Positions 62,000 through 64,000 of a stretch of DNA of 64,000 nucleotides are shown piece by piece (the stretch's first letter is position 1; each line of letters opens with the position of its first letter). Source of the stretch: Parvularcula sp964219355 (GTDB taxonomy: Bacteria; Pseudomonadota; Alphaproteobacteria; Caulobacterales; Parvularculaceae). A program made the position numbers and the translations under genes. The notes under the pieces are model-generated. The model saw nothing but the letters and a program-made list of their open reading frames with translations, was not told the DNA's origin and made no database searches. The stretch covers positions 1 to 64,000 of the forward strand of contig CAXPOZ010000002.1 of NCBI GenBank assembly GCA_964219355.1, read 5' to 3'.

Positions 62000-63427
62000 T
62001 TACCCATTCGCCGCCGCTTTCGGGGAGGGATCGGCCTCAAGCAGGAAACCACGGCTTTCATCGGGCAGGCGCGGCAGCTCCTCGGTCGAGGGCACCTCTT
62101 CGAGCACCTTCTCGGTGCCCGGCATTTCGTAATCGGCGAATTTGCGGGCGCGCGGCAGGACGCGGGATTCCATATTGCCGACGAGTTTGTTGTACTCGCC
62201 GACCGTGCGGCCCAGCGACTTGCCGAGCGATTGCAGATAGCCGCCGGTCGTTCGCAGCGAGTCATAGAGATCCTGCGCCAGCCCCGCGACGACGCGGGCA
62301 TTCTCGCTCGCCTTTTGCTGGCGCCAAGACTGGGCAATCGATTTGAGGATCGCAATCAGGGTCGTGGGCGTTGCGATCAGGACATCGCGCTGGAAGGCGT
62401 CCTCGAACAGGTTCGGCCGCGCCTCGACGGCGGCGGTGAAGAAATTCTCGCCCGGAATGAACATGACGACGAAATCCATCGCGCCCTCTTTCTTGAGGGC
62501 CGAGGCATAATCCTTGGCGGCAAGGCTGCGCACATGGCTCCAGATCGCATCGCCATGGCGCGAGAGGGCGGCGGCGCGTTCGGCCTCATCCTCCGTGCCC
62601 GCCGCATCTAGCCAGTCGGAAAGCGAGACCTTGGAATCAATGGCGACCAGCCGTTCACCGGGCAGGGTGACGACCATGTCAGGCTGTTTGCGTCCGGCGC
62701 CGTCCTCGCCCGCAACAGCCCGCTGTTCGGTGAAATCACAATAGGCGGACATGCCGGTCAGCTCGACGACATTTCGCAACGTCGTCTCGCCCCAGCGTCC
62801 TCTTGTGCGCGGCCCTGCTTTAAGGGCGGCAGCCAGTGTGCGGGCTTCGGCCTGCACCGCGCTTGCCGATTCCGTCAGGCTGCGGATCTGCCCTGTCAGT
62901 TCGCCTTGCGCGGCCTTCTGCTGGTCGCGCATCTCGCGCAATCCCTGCTCATATCGGGTCAGGGTCTCGCGCATGGGTTTGAGAAGCTCGGTCACGGATT
63001 TCGAATAGGTTTCCGCATCGGCCTTCGCCATGACCTGCTGTTTCTCGAAATTCTGCTTGGCTTCGCGGAGCAGCGTGTCGCCCGCTTCACGCAGGAGTTT
63101 CTGCGACATTGAGCGGAACTCATTCTCAAGCCGGTCGCGCAGCTCTTTCAGATTGGCCTCGCGCTCTTCCAGTCGGGTCGCGAGCGCTGCGCTTTCGCGC
63201 TCCAGCCGGCCGGTCTTCTCGCGCTCATATTCAAGCTCGTCGCGCACGGCATCAAAGGCTTCGAGCCTTGCGCCAAGCGAGACCAGCTCTCCTTTCGCCG
63301 CCGTCAATTCATCATCAAGCTGCCGCGCCTCCCGGCCCGCGCGAACGCGCAGGACAAGGAGAAAAAGCGCGGCCAGCCACCCGGAGATGGCGGCCGCGAA
63401 GAGGAGTGTCTGTACATCGAGAATCAT
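62000..63427 (-). CDS. rmuC: DNA recombination protein RmuC
   Basis: A 475-residue protein. One N-terminal helix (about 8-28) is followed by a long coiled coil (30-200) and the PD-(D/E)XK-like RmuC domain (about 205-400) with GRWGETTLRNVVELTGM, PDMVVTLPGERLVAIDSKVSL and FVVMFIPGENFF. Family members limit DNA inversions and may cleave DNA structures. The DSK in IDSKVSL is the nuclease-like lysine region. Confidence 0.94.
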   Translation of the reverse strand: MILDVQTLLFAAAISGWLAALFLLVLRVRAGREARQLDDELTAAKGELVSLGARLEAFDAVRDELEYEREKTGRLERESAALATRLEEREANLKELRDRLENEFRSMSQKLLREAGDTLLREAKQNFEKQQVMAKADAETYSKSVTELLKPMRETLTRYEQGLREMRDQQKAAQGELTGQIRSLTESASAVQAEARTLAAALKAGPRTRGRWGETTLRNVVELTGMSAYCDFTEQRAVAGEDGAGRKQPDMVVTLPGERLVAIDSKVSLSDWLDAAGTEDEAERAAALSRHGDAIWSHVRSLAAKDYASALKKEGAMDFVVMFIPGENFFTAAVEARPNLFEDAFQRDVLIATPTTLIAILKSIAQSWRQQKASENARVVAGLAQDLYDSLRTTGGYLQSLGKSLGRTVGEYNKLVGNMESRVLPRARKFADYEMPGTEKVLEEVPSTEELPRLPDESRGFLLEADPSPKAAANG

Positions 63428-63566
63428 CGAGCACTCCTAGAGCGATTCGTTATGTTCTTTATTTGTTCCGTGCAACTCCGTCAAGTCCGCTGCGCACGGA
63501 AAAGCGCACGGCTTGGCGGGTAGGCCGGCGAGGCGCATATTGTGCGCGGGATAGGGGAGAAATATC

Positions 63567-64000
63567 ATGCTCAGACATATCAAGATTTTGTTGGCAGCGA
63601 CGGTCGCGGCCTTCCTGCTGCTTGGGGCCTTCTTCAACGTCATCGACTGGGGCGGCACGACGGGGGCGGTTGCGATGACGACTTCCATGACGACATTCGA
63701 GGGCCGCGAGATCGCTTTTCAGGCGACCACCAGCCCGGTCCTTATGTGGCTCGGCTCGCTGTTCATCCTGTCCCTGAAGATTATTTCAGGCGGGCTCTGT
63801 GCGATCGGTGTACTGAAAATGTGGAAGGCCTGCAAAGCGGATGCCGCTAGTTTCACCACCGCAAAGGCGATGGCGCTGTCGGGCTGCGGGCTTGCGATCT
63901 TCATGCTGTTCGCCGGATGGATCGTGATCGCCGAGACCTGGTACGAGATGTGGCGCTCGGATGTCATGCGTGGCCCGGTGCTGGAGACAGCCTTCCGCTA
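63567..64000 (+). CDS. DUF2165 family small integral membrane protein, truncated at the window edge
   Basis: An open frame of 144 complete codons that runs into the right edge. It has three to four hydrophobic helices: KILLAATVAAFLLLGAFFNV, LMWLGSLFILSLKI and CGLAIFMLFAGWIVIAE. NVIDWGG and GREIAFQ correspond to the DUF2165 loop, and the final ETAFRY-like end would continue into the last helix. GGAGAAAT lies before the ATG at 63567. The function is unknown. Confidence 0.72.
   Translation, partial: MLRHIKILLAATVAAFLLLGAFFNVIDWGGTTGAVAMTTSMTTFEGREIAFQATTSPVLMWLGSLFILSLKIISGGLCAIGVLKMWKACKADAASFTTAKAMALSGCGLAIFMLFAGWIVIAETWYEMWRSDVMRGPVLETAFR

Noticed and set aside
1..64000. tRNA, rRNA, CRISPR array, insertion sequence, prophage or toxin-antitoxin genes
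   Set aside because: No TTCGAATCC-type T-arm, no regular spacer array, no transposase, integrase or toxin motif was seen on either strand by reading.

Overview
The window looks like the chromosome of a free-living, probably marine or biofilm-forming alphaproteobacterium. Pointers are the lineage-typical genes COQ4 and COQ9, the TIGR02302 protein, an HWE-family histidine kinase, PhaR/PhaA/PhaB, YbjN, a zinc-ribbon gene divergent from ftsEX, and succinoglycan-type ExoA/ExoL/ExoM. The DNA is GC-rich throughout except for one AT-rich gene near 30.3-30.8 kb. Affinity to the Caulobacterales/Hyphomonadales/Parvularculales side is an inference. I see no rRNA, tRNA, CRISPR array, insertion sequence or prophage; most of the window is core chromosome.

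Layout. 1-3.7 kb: the end of a large RTX protein, a MotB/OmpA-like membrane protein, a polysaccharide polymerase-like membrane protein, a membrane-anchored cytochrome c behind an FNR-like palindrome, and a small secreted protein. 3.8-7.2 kb: a DnaA-box-like cluster, then cmk and rpsA. 7.3-13.2 kb: DUF481, YbjN, pirin, rpsU, COQ9, a beta-lactamase-fold protein, msrA and a half-size GDT1 protein. 13.5-20.1 kb: a MotA/MotB-like pair, then an exopolysaccharide island in which exoA-exoL-exoM (minus) diverge from an exoQ-like polymerase (plus). 20.1-28.6 kb: hisI, a membrane LytTR regulator, envelope proteins with a decayed duplicate, an HWE hybrid kinase, folE, and a TetR regulator that diverges from an isochorismatase-fold hydrolase with three copies of one operator.

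28.8-39.2 kb: cysS, an AT-rich orphan gene, a CatB-type acetyltransferase, an unusual membrane alpha/beta hydrolase, an IscU-like protein overlapping yidD, thrS, and an O-antigen-ligase-like protein overlapping a family 2 glycosyltransferase. 39.2-42.1 kb: phaR diverges from phaA-phaB, the polyhydroxybutyrate precursor pathway (no phaC here). 42.1-52.8 kb: an oxidoreductase, tadA, a cupin, putP, a TPR adenylate cyclase, a secreted GIN-domain repeat protein behind a BlaI/CopY-type operator, coq4 and envelope proteins. 52.9-55 kb: groES-groEL behind a promoter and a CIRCE operator. 55-64 kb: dispersed palindromic repeats, a lysine-rich histone-H1-like protein, ftsE-ftsX, a zinc-ribbon protein, hpt, TIGR02302, rmuC and a truncated DUF2165 gene.

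Themes. Surface polysaccharide is spread over three places: polymerase-like proteins at 1.4, 18.8 and 37.1 kb, with glycosyltransferases beside the last two. Two MotB/OmpA-like proteins suggest proton-channel-driven envelope machines, one of them coupled to an RTX protein. Ubiquinone biosynthesis (COQ4, COQ9) and carbon storage (PHA) are also represented. Gene calls are from reading the sequence and family knowledge only; no database search was run.
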